Shown here: positions 50,171 through 58,196 of the stretch, in pieces
How the letters are laid out: each line of letters starts with the position of its first letter
How positions within the stretch are numbered: position 1 is the stretch's first letter
Source of the DNA: Micavibrio_B sp964399985
GTDB taxonomy: Bacteria; Pseudomonadota; Alphaproteobacteria; Micavibrionales; Micavibrionaceae
Assembly: GCA_964399985.1 (NCBI GenBank)
Contig: CAYNRY010000001.1
Coordinates: 1,054,001 to 1,118,000 of the forward strand
Reading direction: 5' to 3'
DNA length: 64,000 nucleotides
Notes under the pieces: generated by a model
Told to the model about the DNA's origin: nothing
What the model saw: the letters and a program-made list of their open reading frames with translations, nothing else
Database searches by the model: none
Program-made: the position numbers and the translations under genes

Positions 50171-50704
50171 ATGGATATATCAAAAATCTCAATCGGCGAA
50201 AACGCCCCTGAAGACGTGAACGTTATCATCGAAAATCCGATGGGTGGCGAACCGATCAAGTATGAACTGGATAAAGAATCTGGCGCAATGTTCGTTGACC
50301 GCTTTCTTCATACGGCCATGTACTATCCGGGCAATTACGGTTTTATTCCTCACACCCTCTCCGGCGATGGAGACCCTGTCGATGTTCTGGTTATCAGCCG
50401 CATGGCGGTTATGCCCGGCTCTGTCATGCGATCTCGCCCAATCGGCGTTCTTTTGATGGAAGACGATAAAGGCCAGGATGAAAAAATCATCGCCGTGCCT
50501 CACCACAAGCTTTACCCTTATCACGACAATATCGAGGATATCGATCAATTGCGCCCGATCCTGAAAGACAAGATCGGTCATTTCTTTACGCATTACAAAG
50601 ATCTGGAACCCGGCAAGTGGTCTAAAGTTCTTGGCTGGGGCGATGCCGCCAAAGCGCAAGAAATGATCCGTGAAGGTATCGAACGGTATAAGAATATAAA
50701 ATAG
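50171..50704 (+). CDS. ppa: Inorganic pyrophosphatase (family I)
   Basis: The protein has 177 residues. It hydrolyses pyrophosphate released by biosynthesis. Family I signatures are 'IIENPMGGEPIKYELDKESG', 'YPGNYGFIPHTLSGDGDPVD' (with the DxDPxD metal ligands) and 'HYKDLEPGKWSKVLGWGDA'. It starts 20 bases after leuB and ends the cluster. Confidence 0.97.
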   Translation: MDISKISIGENAPEDVNVIIENPMGGEPIKYELDKESGAMFVDRFLHTAMYYPGNYGFIPHTLSGDGDPVDVLVISRMAVMPGSVMRSRPIGVLLMEDDKGQDEKIIAVPHHKLYPYHDNIEDIDQLRPILKDKIGHFFTHYKDLEPGKWSKVLGWGDAAKAQEMIREGIERYKNIK

Positions 50705-50730
50705 TTTTTTTCTTTTAAATTCAGACAAGA

Positions 50731-50758
50731 AAAAACCCCGCCATTTGGCGGGGTTTTT
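50731..50758. terminator. Bidirectional terminator between ppa and the prepilin gene
   Basis: AACCCCGCC (50734-50742), loop ATTT, GGCGGGGTT (50747-50755). A T-run follows on the plus strand, and an A-run precedes it, so it can also stop the minus-strand prepilin transcript ending at 50779. Confidence 0.92.
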
Positions 50759-50778
50759 GTATTCGTTATACTAGCCGA

Positions 50779-51615
50779 TTATTGCTGAACGCGGATGTAA
50801 ACACCACATGAAGTTGCTGTGACCGCTGTAGCATAGGTCGCAGCATCAGTGTTAGCTGAAACACAGCCAATTGGCGGAGTACCTGTAGAAACGGAACCCA
50901 TAGCAATAACGGAACCAACGTTTGGCGCACCATCATCAAGTTTCGCATCGATACGGGAGGCTTGACCCGGGGTCAAGCTACCTGTACCCGCAGCAGCACC
51001 AGTAGTTGCAGTAGCAATAGTAGAAGTAGCACCTGCCGCAGCAATACCGTTATGGATCAACAAATAGTGACCGCCTCTTGGAACTGTACCCGTGCCTGGT
51101 GTGGCCGTTGGCCTTACAACACCGTTTTGATAGCCGATAAAGATTTGCCCGGGGACTTCCGCGGAAGGAACGGTTGCTCCGGATTCAACAGGCGAACCAG
51201 ACGCAGGGTTACGAATTCCACCCAGAAGGTCCGTAGCGGCAAGTTGTGTCCAGGCTGCAATATTTTCGGATGTATTAGCCTGAGCAGCACCCGCACTATT
51301 CAATGGACCAATTTGGTTGTTACCTAGAGCGGCGGCAGTGACAGCTGCACACATTGTTCCAGCAAGGCAATTTGGCAAACGCGTTTGTGGCGATGTAATA
51401 TCACCCGGCAATGCCGCGTAAGAATCGCGGAACGTGTTCATCGCCGCGTCGATCGCTTTGATTTTAGAAACTGTCGAAGCCAGACGCGCGTTGGCGATCA
51501 GTTCCTGGCCCTTCAAAATACCGCCGATCAAAAGACCGATAATAATCATAACAATGGAAAGTTCGACAAGCGTAAAACCCTTTTCACCCTGTCTCGAGTT
51601 TGTAGTTGCAGTCAT
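50779..51615 (-). CDS. Type IV prepilin of the pilus cluster
   Basis: The start is the ATG at 51615, right after TAGGAGGAACTAGA; a longer frame from 51666 includes that site and is rejected. The product has 278 residues: leader MTATTNSRQGEKG, then FTLVELSIVMIIIGLLIGG with Glu5, then 'ILKGQELIANARLASTVSKI'. The globular part is Ala/Gly/Thr-rich with Cys at 'NCLAGTMCAAV', 'IGCVSAN' and 'TSCGVYI'. It is probably the major or a main minor pilin. It has its own upstream region and terminator, fitting high expression. Confidence 0.88.
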   Translation of the reverse strand: MTATTNSRQGEKGFTLVELSIVMIIIGLLIGGILKGQELIANARLASTVSKIKAIDAAMNTFRDSYAALPGDITSPQTRLPNCLAGTMCAAVTAAALGNNQIGPLNSAGAAQANTSENIAAWTQLAATDLLGGIRNPASGSPVESGATVPSAEVPGQIFIGYQNGVVRPTATPGTGTVPRGGHYLLIHNGIAAAGATSTIATATTGAAAGTGSLTPGQASRIDAKLDDGAPNVGSVIAMGSVSTGTPPIGCVSANTDAATYATAVTATSCGVYIRVQQ

Positions 51616-51672
51616 TCTAGTTCCTCCTAAAAATTTTCCCCGAAATGGGTAGCTCACAGTATACATGGAAAT

Positions 51673-51690
51673 CGGGATAAATCTATCCCG
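51673..51690. promoter_or_regulatory. Hairpin in the prepilin upstream region
   Basis: CGGGATA (51673-51679), AATC, TATCCCG (51684-51690) forms a perfect 7-bp inverted repeat about 60 bases upstream of the prepilin start. On the minus strand TATACT follows nearer the gene and could be a -10. It may be an operator. Confidence 0.4.
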
Positions 51691-51757
51691 GGCAATCTAT
51701 ATTCTCATGAAAAACTTAACAAAGTCCTAGCTTCATAAAAATTTCATAAAATGTGAT

Positions 51758-52492
51758 CTATTTCTTAGGGACCTTCTGGCAAAGCGGGCTTTTGGCCGCG
51801 TCTTCCTTGCCTAATATGACTTCGCAGGTAAGATTGATATTGGCATTATATTCGGAGACGCTCATTCTCTCCCCGTCCGTTTTAAGGATTTCGAGCATAA
51901 GCAAATATGCCGCCTGTTTGTCGCCCAAATCGGCTTTTAACATAGGCTCCATATTGCGGGTCCAGATCGGCATTGGCGGCTTATAGATTGAGCCGAGCTT
52001 GCGGGCAATCCTCAAGGCTTCGTCCATATCCTTCATTCTGTGGCGCGCCAGATAGGCTGCCTGTGCCAGCCATCGCCAGTTTTGCGGACCCGGCTTCATC
52101 CCGGCTTTTTCCAGATAGGCAATGACAGGCTTTAACTGTTTCTCGTCGGGCGTCGCCCCGAAATAATAGGCAGCCATGTAGGGCATAAAATGGGATTTTG
52201 AATCGAGAGCATCCATCAAAACAAACCATCTACCCAAATTATCGTAGTTATAAGCCTTTAGATTTTGCGTCTGGCCTATGCTGCCAAAATTCTGCAGGGC
52301 CAGCCCATACACCCTGTAACCTAAAGATATATCGTCTAAAAAAGATATCTTGGCAGATGACATCTTAGGTGCCGGCGGCACGTTGGTCCATTTCGTATAT
52401 ATATTACTCGAATAGAACCATAAGCCGATATTCAATACCGTGATGATGAATAACGCTAGGTATAGTTTCAGATTTCGATGCTGAAAGGCCAT
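51758..52492 (-). CDS. Membrane-anchored orphan of the pilus cluster (possible PilG counterpart)
   Basis: The protein has 244 residues. One N-terminal membrane helix (LYLALFIITVLNIGLWFYSS) is followed by a helical periplasmic domain with TPR-like spacing ('RWLAQAAYLARHRMKDMDEA', 'LRIARKLGSIYK'). It starts one base after the ABC permease gene, so it is coupled to it. In Myxococcus the pilus genes pilG, pilH and pilI encode a membrane protein plus an ABC transporter; a counterpart role here is inference from order, not from recognised homology. Confidence 0.6.
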   Translation of the reverse strand: MAFQHRNLKLYLALFIITVLNIGLWFYSSNIYTKWTNVPPAPKMSSAKISFLDDISLGYRVYGLALQNFGSIGQTQNLKAYNYDNLGRWFVLMDALDSKSHFMPYMAAYYFGATPDEKQLKPVIAYLEKAGMKPGPQNWRWLAQAAYLARHRMKDMDEALRIARKLGSIYKPPMPIWTRNMEPMLKADLGDKQAAYLLMLEILKTDGERMSVSEYNANINLTCEVILGKEDAAKSPLCQKVPKK

Positions 52493-52493
52493 T

Positions 52494-53261
52494 CTAGAAT
52501 TGCCGTTTTCTTAAATCCACGAGTGTTGCAACCAGTATTAAAACAACGAATAAGGCTGTTTGTACCAGAATGAAAACATAATCCTTCATTCCATCGACGC
52601 CATATAAAAGCCAGGATGTTTGAGTCATCAGATCCAGTCTTGGAAATAAAGTCGAAACCGCCTGAAAAATATATGTCATGAGCTGATAGCCGATAAAACT
52701 TTCCGAAGGGGTTTTCGCAACGAACAATAACTGCCCCATCAGGCGCCCGAGAATATAAAAGCCGAGCGTCGCAAGTGACGCGGCGACAGGGCTCGACAAA
52801 ACCATCGAGAAAAATAAGGCGACATTTACAATTAGTAAATATTCGCAAATAACACCCGTCGACCAGTAGATAACACCTTCGGCATTGCCTATTTTATTGG
52901 CGACAAACCCGAGCCCCAGACAAAGCGCAGCGGACACAATAAATGCAAGAATGGAAAATCCGGCAGCATGAGACAGGACAAAACTATTGCGACTGACGGG
53001 CCGCGTTAATAAATATTCGACATCGCGAGAGTCAAAAGATCTTCGAATGAAGAACACGACGAATAGAACCAATCCTGTCAAACCGAGAAGACGCAGGCTG
53101 CCCGCCAGATAAACGACAGAGAACAATTCTTTTTCAACAACCGCCGAGGACGACAGGAAAAGAGAAATAAAGCCCCCCAGAACCATGATACCTACCAAGG
53201 ACAGGAATAGCTTATCTCTGCGCGCTGCGGTCAGGACATATTTAACAAGTGTCGAATTCAT
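52494..53261 (-). CDS. ABC-2 type transporter permease of the pilus cluster
   Basis: The protein has 255 residues and six hydrophobic segments. The conserved ABC-2 'RSFDSRDVEYLLTRPVSRNS' loop after the second helix is typical of ABC-2 permeases with a cytoplasmic coupling helix. 'MVLSSPVAASLATLGFYILG' is another membrane part. Its likely ATPase is encoded at 59737-60483, about 6.5 kb upstream in the same cluster. It starts five bases after the secretin stop. Confidence 0.8.
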   Translation of the reverse strand: MNSTLVKYVLTAARRDKLFLSLVGIMVLGGFISLFLSSSAVVEKELFSVVYLAGSLRLLGLTGLVLFVVFFIRRSFDSRDVEYLLTRPVSRNSFVLSHAAGFSILAFIVSAALCLGLGFVANKIGNAEGVIYWSTGVICEYLLIVNVALFFSMVLSSPVAASLATLGFYILGRLMGQLLFVAKTPSESFIGYQLMTYIFQAVSTLFPRLDLMTQTSWLLYGVDGMKDYVFILVQTALFVVLILVATLVDLRKRQF

Positions 53262-53266
53262 TTCTA

Positions 53267-55267
53267 TTAAAGCTTAAATGGTCTGCGATCTTGGGAATAA
53301 ACCCTGTACAGTTCTTTATCCGTATTATGAATTGAATCCTGACCGCTTTGAAGGATTGTTGCCTTGATCAAGATGATAACTTCGTTTTTTGTAACCTGAT
53401 CATCTTGTCCACGGAAGGCCGCACCCAAAACAGGAACTTCTCCCAAAATAGGAACAGCACGTTGTCCTGATTCCGTTCTGTCTTCCAAAAGACCGCCCAT
53501 AACAAGCGTTTCACCAGAACGCATGTTCAGCATGGTATCAACTTCTTTGGTGCTTACGATAGGGATGGATGAGGCAATACCTGAATCTCCCATTCCAACA
53601 GAGGCAAGAATTACCTGAACTGCCGGATCGTCAACAAATCCTGTAATCCGCGAAATAGTCGGACGAACCTGCATCGACACCATGTTTCTTTCCAGATCGA
53701 TCGACGGCATGACATTGATCAACACACCTTCAGGGACGTTTTTGATTTCAGAGTCAATTGTGAGGTCGGTATTCCCTGTTTCTTCGTCTTCTTCTCTGGT
53801 TGCGTCAAGCTCGAAATAAACCTGATTTTCAGCCACGTTTAGAATTGCCGATTGGTTATTCAATACTGTCAGGCGCGGGCTGGCAAGCGCATGCACGGTG
53901 CCGAAACGCTGGATAGCCGAAACGAGGTTTTCAAGGCCGTTACTGCCATTTTGAATGACAAACGTGGCCGGCTCGCCAGGCGTGAGAGCGCCTCTTGCAA
54001 TATTTAAAGAAGCACCAAACGTATCGCTATCGTTTAAGATGGACCAGTCAATACCATAGGTAAATTCATCACTTAGCTCGACTTCAAGAACTTTGGCTTC
54101 GATGAGAACCTGAGATGTTACCGACTTGCGCATCAGATCCAGATAAGTCGATATCTGGTCGTGCGCACGTTGCGTAGCATAAATAGAAATAAGACCCGCC
54201 TGCTTGTTAAGCGAATAGCTTGGTTGATAAGTCGTGCCGCCTTCTTCCGAAGAGCTGACAGACGGCAAGGAATTGACATTCAATTGAACTTGTTGCGGGA
54301 CAGCCGTGGTCGGAGCCGCAGTCTGGTTAGCCGATTGATCGTCCGGCGGGGACGTCGTCGGTGGAACCGAAGACCCTGTCGGATTATTCGCCGCAGATGT
54401 AGGGTCAGACGTATTCAAAGGAACCGCAGGGACGCTCTGACCCGCGCTGTAGTTAGAAACCAGCGAGCTTCTTTCTTCTCCAGCCTGTGGCGCCTCTTCA
54501 TTCAAACTACCTTCATCCAAAGGAGGCACTGGAGGCGGAGCCGAAGACATCATGTTCAATTCAGGATCGGAAGACGTTATCTGATAATTCAACTGAGAAT
54601 TTGAAGTCAAAATTTGTTGAATATTCGTGTTTAACTCACCCCAGAAATCTGATTTAGCTTCTCCGCTAATTGAATAGGATGAGCCGGTTGTCGCGCCGCC
54701 CCCCTCGCCCCCAGCAACCTCGGTAGACGTCGTGACCGAGCTTGAGCTTTCTCTGGTCATCGCCAGATATTCAACTTTATAGTTTTTTGTATATGGCGTA
54801 TCGAGCTCGATCTTTACCGTATCGTCCTCAAACTTGTAACGGAGCCCTGAAATTTCGCTTATCTGGCTCAAAACCATATCGAAGGGTTTATTTCTAGCCG
54901 TATAAATAATCGAACCTTTGATGCGCGGGTCCAATTGAATATCGTAATCCGCTTGCTTGGAGAGTTCAAAGAGAGCATCCCGAAGAGGAATGCTTTGATT
55001 GATGGCGATAGAAACCAGAGGCATCGGCTTCAAATTTGCAGAAGTATCGGCAACGTAAGGCTTTAAATCAGGAACGCCGTTGGCAGATGAATCTTCAAGA
55101 GGCACTTCCCTTGGCGCCAGCATATCTCGATAATCCTGAACTTCCTGATTGGTTGTTCGATCCGCTTTCAGCGTATTTTCTGTGAGCTGGCAAGCCGCCA
55201 TACTTAGAATAACCGAGGCGCAGGCTGATGTGATCAGAACGGTACGGAAGGAAAATGCACTCTTCAT
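53267..55267 (-). CDS. Outer-membrane secretin, MshL/PilQ/GspD family
   Basis: The protein has 666 residues. A lipoprotein signal ends with the lipobox MAACQ. The N-terminal part (about 85-165) is an STN/secretin N domain ('ALFELSKQADYDIQLDPRIK', 'GLRYKFEDDTVKIE'). A Ser/Gly-rich region and a Pro/Ser/Thr-rich linker (about 185-350) follow, and then the secretin domain (about 370-645) with 'VLIEAKVLEVELSDEFTYGI', 'NVPEGVLINVMPSI' and 'SGETLVMGGLLEDRT'. The layout with 'YLAMTRESSSSVTTSTEVAG' resembles MshL of the MSHA pilus. It forms the outer-membrane gate. Confidence 0.9.
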   Translation of the reverse strand: MKSAFSFRTVLITSACASVILSMAACQLTENTLKADRTTNQEVQDYRDMLAPREVPLEDSSANGVPDLKPYVADTSANLKPMPLVSIAINQSIPLRDALFELSKQADYDIQLDPRIKGSIIYTARNKPFDMVLSQISEISGLRYKFEDDTVKIELDTPYTKNYKVEYLAMTRESSSSVTTSTEVAGGEGGGATTGSSYSISGEAKSDFWGELNTNIQQILTSNSQLNYQITSSDPELNMMSSAPPPVPPLDEGSLNEEAPQAGEERSSLVSNYSAGQSVPAVPLNTSDPTSAANNPTGSSVPPTTSPPDDQSANQTAAPTTAVPQQVQLNVNSLPSVSSSEEGGTTYQPSYSLNKQAGLISIYATQRAHDQISTYLDLMRKSVTSQVLIEAKVLEVELSDEFTYGIDWSILNDSDTFGASLNIARGALTPGEPATFVIQNGSNGLENLVSAIQRFGTVHALASPRLTVLNNQSAILNVAENQVYFELDATREEDEETGNTDLTIDSEIKNVPEGVLINVMPSIDLERNMVSMQVRPTISRITGFVDDPAVQVILASVGMGDSGIASSIPIVSTKEVDTMLNMRSGETLVMGGLLEDRTESGQRAVPILGEVPVLGAAFRGQDDQVTKNEVIILIKATILQSGQDSIHNTDKELYRVYSQDRRPFKL

Positions 55268-55380
55268 ATAAAAACCTGTATTTAAAAGGTACGAGACGAA
55301 TCGGAAACCGCAAGAATCACGGCGAAGTTGTCAAAAGATAGCCTATTTTCTGTATCTTTGCCAGAGCATAGTCTTTTACA

Positions 55381-56508
55381 TTAGTCGGAGATTTTCATGC
55401 CCGCGATATCAAGCCTTGTTAACACATCGACTTTAGCGCCCATTTTAACTTGCTTGATTTTGATCATGAGATCACCCGGCAAATCTGATTGGGACAAGGC
55501 AGTCTCTTCTGAAATCAATCCTTGTTCAAAAAGGACTAAAAGAGACTGATCGAAACTGCACATGCCGGCTGACTGATTAGCTTCGATTATATCCTTGATT
55601 TTACTGAATTTCCCGTCATGGATAAGTTCCCGCACATGGCCCTCATTCAAGAGTATTTCCAAGGCTATCGTCTGACCGGGAATGATCGTCGGGATTAGTC
55701 TCTGGGATATAATCGCCTTTAGGTTTGACGCGATGCTAAAACAAATCTGGTGGCGCTGCTCTTCGGGGAACAGATTAACAACTCGCTGAATTGCCTGATA
55801 AGAGTTGTTTGTATGAATGGTCGCAAGGCATAAATGTCCCGTTTCAGAAGCCGTTAAAGCCTGCTCCATAACCTCGCGATCGCGTATCTCACCCACCAGA
55901 ATAACATCTGGCCTTTGCCTTAAAGCGTTCTTGAGAGCGATGGAATAATTTTCCGTATCAACACCGACTTCACGCTGGGAAATAATGCTTTTCTGATGTT
56001 CGTGGTGATATTCAATGGGGTCTTCAATGGTGATGATATGGCCTTGGCTATTCCTATTCCGATAGTCGATCATGGAAGCAAGCGTTGTCGACTTGCCTGA
56101 CCCGGTCATGCCGGTAACAAGTATCAAACCTCTTTTTTGCATGGCCAGTTGCTCGAAAAGGGGAGGAAGATTTAGCTCTACAAAGTCGGGTATCTTCGAG
56201 ACAATTCGCCTGATAACCAAAGCAGGATTTTGGCGCTGTTTCATAACATTGACACGGAAGCGTCCATAGGCGCCCATATCAAGCGCGGAATTAAGCTCCA
56301 TATTGGTTTCAAACTCCCGTTTTTGGCGAAGAGTTAGAATGTTATTTAATATTTCATCGAGATCGGCAGATTGAAGAGCCTGGTCGCCCAACTTCTCCAT
56401 CCTGTCTTCAATTCTCAATGCCGGAGGATGGCCGACCGTCAGATAAAGATCCGTCGCCCTTTTTTCGTTCATCATCGTCAAATAGCCAAAGACTAGCGGT
56501 GAACTCAA
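55381..56508 (-). CDS. pilU: PilU-like type IV pilus retraction ATPase
   Basis: The protein has 375 residues. The PAS-like N-terminal domain is followed by a RecA-like core with Walker A VTGMTGSGKSTTLASMIDYR, Asp box 'GHIITIEDPIEYHHEHQKS', Walker B 'DVILVGEIRDREVMEQAL' and His box 'HLCLATIHTNNSYQAI'. It lacks the AIRNLIRE motif of PilT (the equivalent reads 'GHVRELIHDGKF'), so PilU is the better name. It overlaps pilT by 4 bases. Confidence 0.85.
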   Translation of the reverse strand: MSSPLVFGYLTMMNEKRATDLYLTVGHPPALRIEDRMEKLGDQALQSADLDEILNNILTLRQKREFETNMELNSALDMGAYGRFRVNVMKQRQNPALVIRRIVSKIPDFVELNLPPLFEQLAMQKRGLILVTGMTGSGKSTTLASMIDYRNRNSQGHIITIEDPIEYHHEHQKSIISQREVGVDTENYSIALKNALRQRPDVILVGEIRDREVMEQALTASETGHLCLATIHTNNSYQAIQRVVNLFPEEQRHQICFSIASNLKAIISQRLIPTIIPGQTIALEILLNEGHVRELIHDGKFSKIKDIIEANQSAGMCSFDQSLLVLFEQGLISEETALSQSDLPGDLMIKIKQVKMGAKVDVLTRLDIAGMKISD

Positions 56509-57653
56509 AACGAATACCCCTCTTCTTCAGCCGCGGCAACAGGAGCCGCCGGTTGACCTGGTTTGACTTGTCCGCCGCCTAAAGTCGCACTGGCTCTATT
56601 CGTCGCCGTGCTCTCATCTTCATCTGTTGTTTTCAAGAGCGCAAGACGCGCAGATTCTGGATCGACCAGCCCTTGCTCTAACAAGTTCTTAACAGCATCT
56701 TCCATTGTGATCATGCCGTAGCGAGATCCTGTTTGCAGCATAGAATAAAGCTGCGGGATTTGGTTTTCACGGATCAGGTTTCTTACTGCGCCTGTCCCGA
56801 CTAGAATTTCAAAAGCGCCTACTCTGCCCGTGCCGCCCGGCTTCTTCAAAAGTATCTGGGCGATAACTCCCTGTAGAGAACTGGAAAGCATCGCACGGAT
56901 CATTTCTTTTTCCGCAGCCGGAAATACATCGATGATACGATCGATTGTTTTAGCAGCAGTATTGGCGTGCAACGTGCCAAGAACCAAGTGTCCCGTTTCC
57001 GCAGCCGTCAAGGCAAGCGCAATAGTTTCATGGTCGCGCATCTCTCCAACCAGAATAACGTCAGGATCTTCCCGCAAGGCGCTTTTCAGAGCTCTTGCAA
57101 AAGATTTAGTATCAGCACCAAGCTCACGGTGATTGATGAGGGATTTTTTCGATGTGTGGAAAAATTCAACCGGATCCTCGATGGTCAGAATATGCTTGGC
57201 CGTATGTTCATTGATATGATTGATGATAGCCGCAAGCGTTGTTGATTTACCTGAACCCGTGGCTCCGGTCACAAGAATAAGCCCCTTTTCCAATTCGGCA
57301 AAACGGCGAATAACTGCCGGTAATTCCAGCTCTTGCATTGTCGGAATAACAGAAGGAATGGTCCGCAAAACTGCGGCAGTACCATTACGGTTCATAAATG
57401 CATTGACGCGGAAACGTGCCTTCTCACCGAAAGCTACGGCAAAATCCATTTCAAAATTCTTTTCATACTCACCGCGCTGCTCATCCGTCATAATGGAATA
57501 AAGCATGGCGCGAATATTATCAGATGTCAGAACATCCGCTTTCAAACGCTTCAGAGTTCCGTGCACGCGTATTATAGGGGGATTACCCGAACTAAGATGC
57601 AAATCGGACGCGTTGTTTTGCATAACGAACGCAAGTAATTGGGTTATATCCAT
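56505..57653 (-). CDS. pilT: PilT-like type IV pilus retraction ATPase
   Basis: The protein has 382 residues. The start MDITQLLAFVMQNNASDLHL is typical of PilT. Walker A is LVTGATGSGKSTTLAAIINH, Walker B 'DPDVILVGEMRDHETIALAL', and the C-terminal 'GTGAVRNLIRENQIPQLYSM' is the PilT AIRNLIRE motif needed for retraction. The last 30 residues are Ala/Gly/Pro-rich, an extension not usual for PilT. No extension ATPase (PilB/MshE) is in the window. Confidence 0.9.
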   Translation of the reverse strand: MDITQLLAFVMQNNASDLHLSSGNPPIIRVHGTLKRLKADVLTSDNIRAMLYSIMTDEQRGEYEKNFEMDFAVAFGEKARFRVNAFMNRNGTAAVLRTIPSVIPTMQELELPAVIRRFAELEKGLILVTGATGSGKSTTLAAIINHINEHTAKHILTIEDPVEFFHTSKKSLINHRELGADTKSFARALKSALREDPDVILVGEMRDHETIALALTAAETGHLVLGTLHANTAAKTIDRIIDVFPAAEKEMIRAMLSSSLQGVIAQILLKKPGGTGRVGAFEILVGTGAVRNLIRENQIPQLYSMLQTGSRYGMITMEDAVKNLLEQGLVDPESARLALLKTTDEDESTATNRASATLGGGQVKPGQPAAPVAAAEEEGYSF

Positions 57654-57717
57654 GGCCTTCTCCCTGTTAGCCTAACTTTAAACTTATAAAAACAAAGATA
57701 TAGTAAACAAATCTAAT

Positions 57718-58194
57718 TTAATTAAAACCAAGCTGTAATCCGAATGCCAACAGCCCTATCACGCCGACTATTATTACAAGTCTGAACGAAAACCGTCTCT
57801 GGAATACCCCTAGGTAAATAATTGATACCAAAAAGGGCAGACAAAAGAGAAATGTCACGGATACTATGCTGATACCAGACCACAGAAAAACCATGATAGC
57901 GCAAAAAGCACATATTAATTCAATTAAAGGATAGAAAGCCGGTATGGCCCCTGTACAATGCCTGCATCTGCCCTTTGTCGAAAGCCACGAAATAACCGGA
58001 ACGAGATCACGAAGACCTAATGTCGTTCCACAAGACGGGCACGCAGATCTTGAGGATGGCCCGCCTAATTTAAACCATGGAAGATTGCTTTTTTCGCGAT
58101 AAATAATTGCAGATGCAAAACTGCCTGCGCAGAGTCCGGACAAGCCATAAACAATAATGAATATGATTTGAAAAATAAGGGTGTCGTCATTCAC
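57718..58194 (-). CDS. Stand-alone prepilin peptidase N-terminal (DiS_P_DiS) domain
   Basis: The protein has 158 residues. 'GSFASAIIYREKSNLPWFKL' and the four-Cys zinc-type motif CPSCGTTLGLRDLVPVISWL ... GRCRHCTGAIPAFYP match the N-terminal domain of PilD/GspO, whose cytoplasmic loop is tied to N-methylation. The C-terminal A24 peptidase domain is missing: full enzymes have about 250-290 residues, and neither of the two catalytic Asp motifs is present. Three membrane helices follow the Cys motif and end at LLAFGLQLGFN. Only 64 bases separate it from pilT, so no hidden remainder fits there. Confidence 0.8.
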   Translation of the reverse strand: MNDDTLIFQIIFIIVYGLSGLCAGSFASAIIYREKSNLPWFKLGGPSSRSACPSCGTTLGLRDLVPVISWLSTKGRCRHCTGAIPAFYPLIELICAFCAIMVFLWSGISIVSVTFLFCLPFLVSIIYLGVFQRRFSFRLVIIVGVIGLLAFGLQLGFN

Positions 58195-58196
58195 GA

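Noticed and set aside
51616..51666. Earlier in-frame start for the prepilin gene
   Set aside because: This extension contains the AGGAGG Shine-Dalgarno of the start at 51615 and would give an over-long leader.
54161..54604. Arg-rich open frame of 147 codons on the plus strand
   Set aside because: It is the antisense shadow of the low-complexity linker of the secretin gene.
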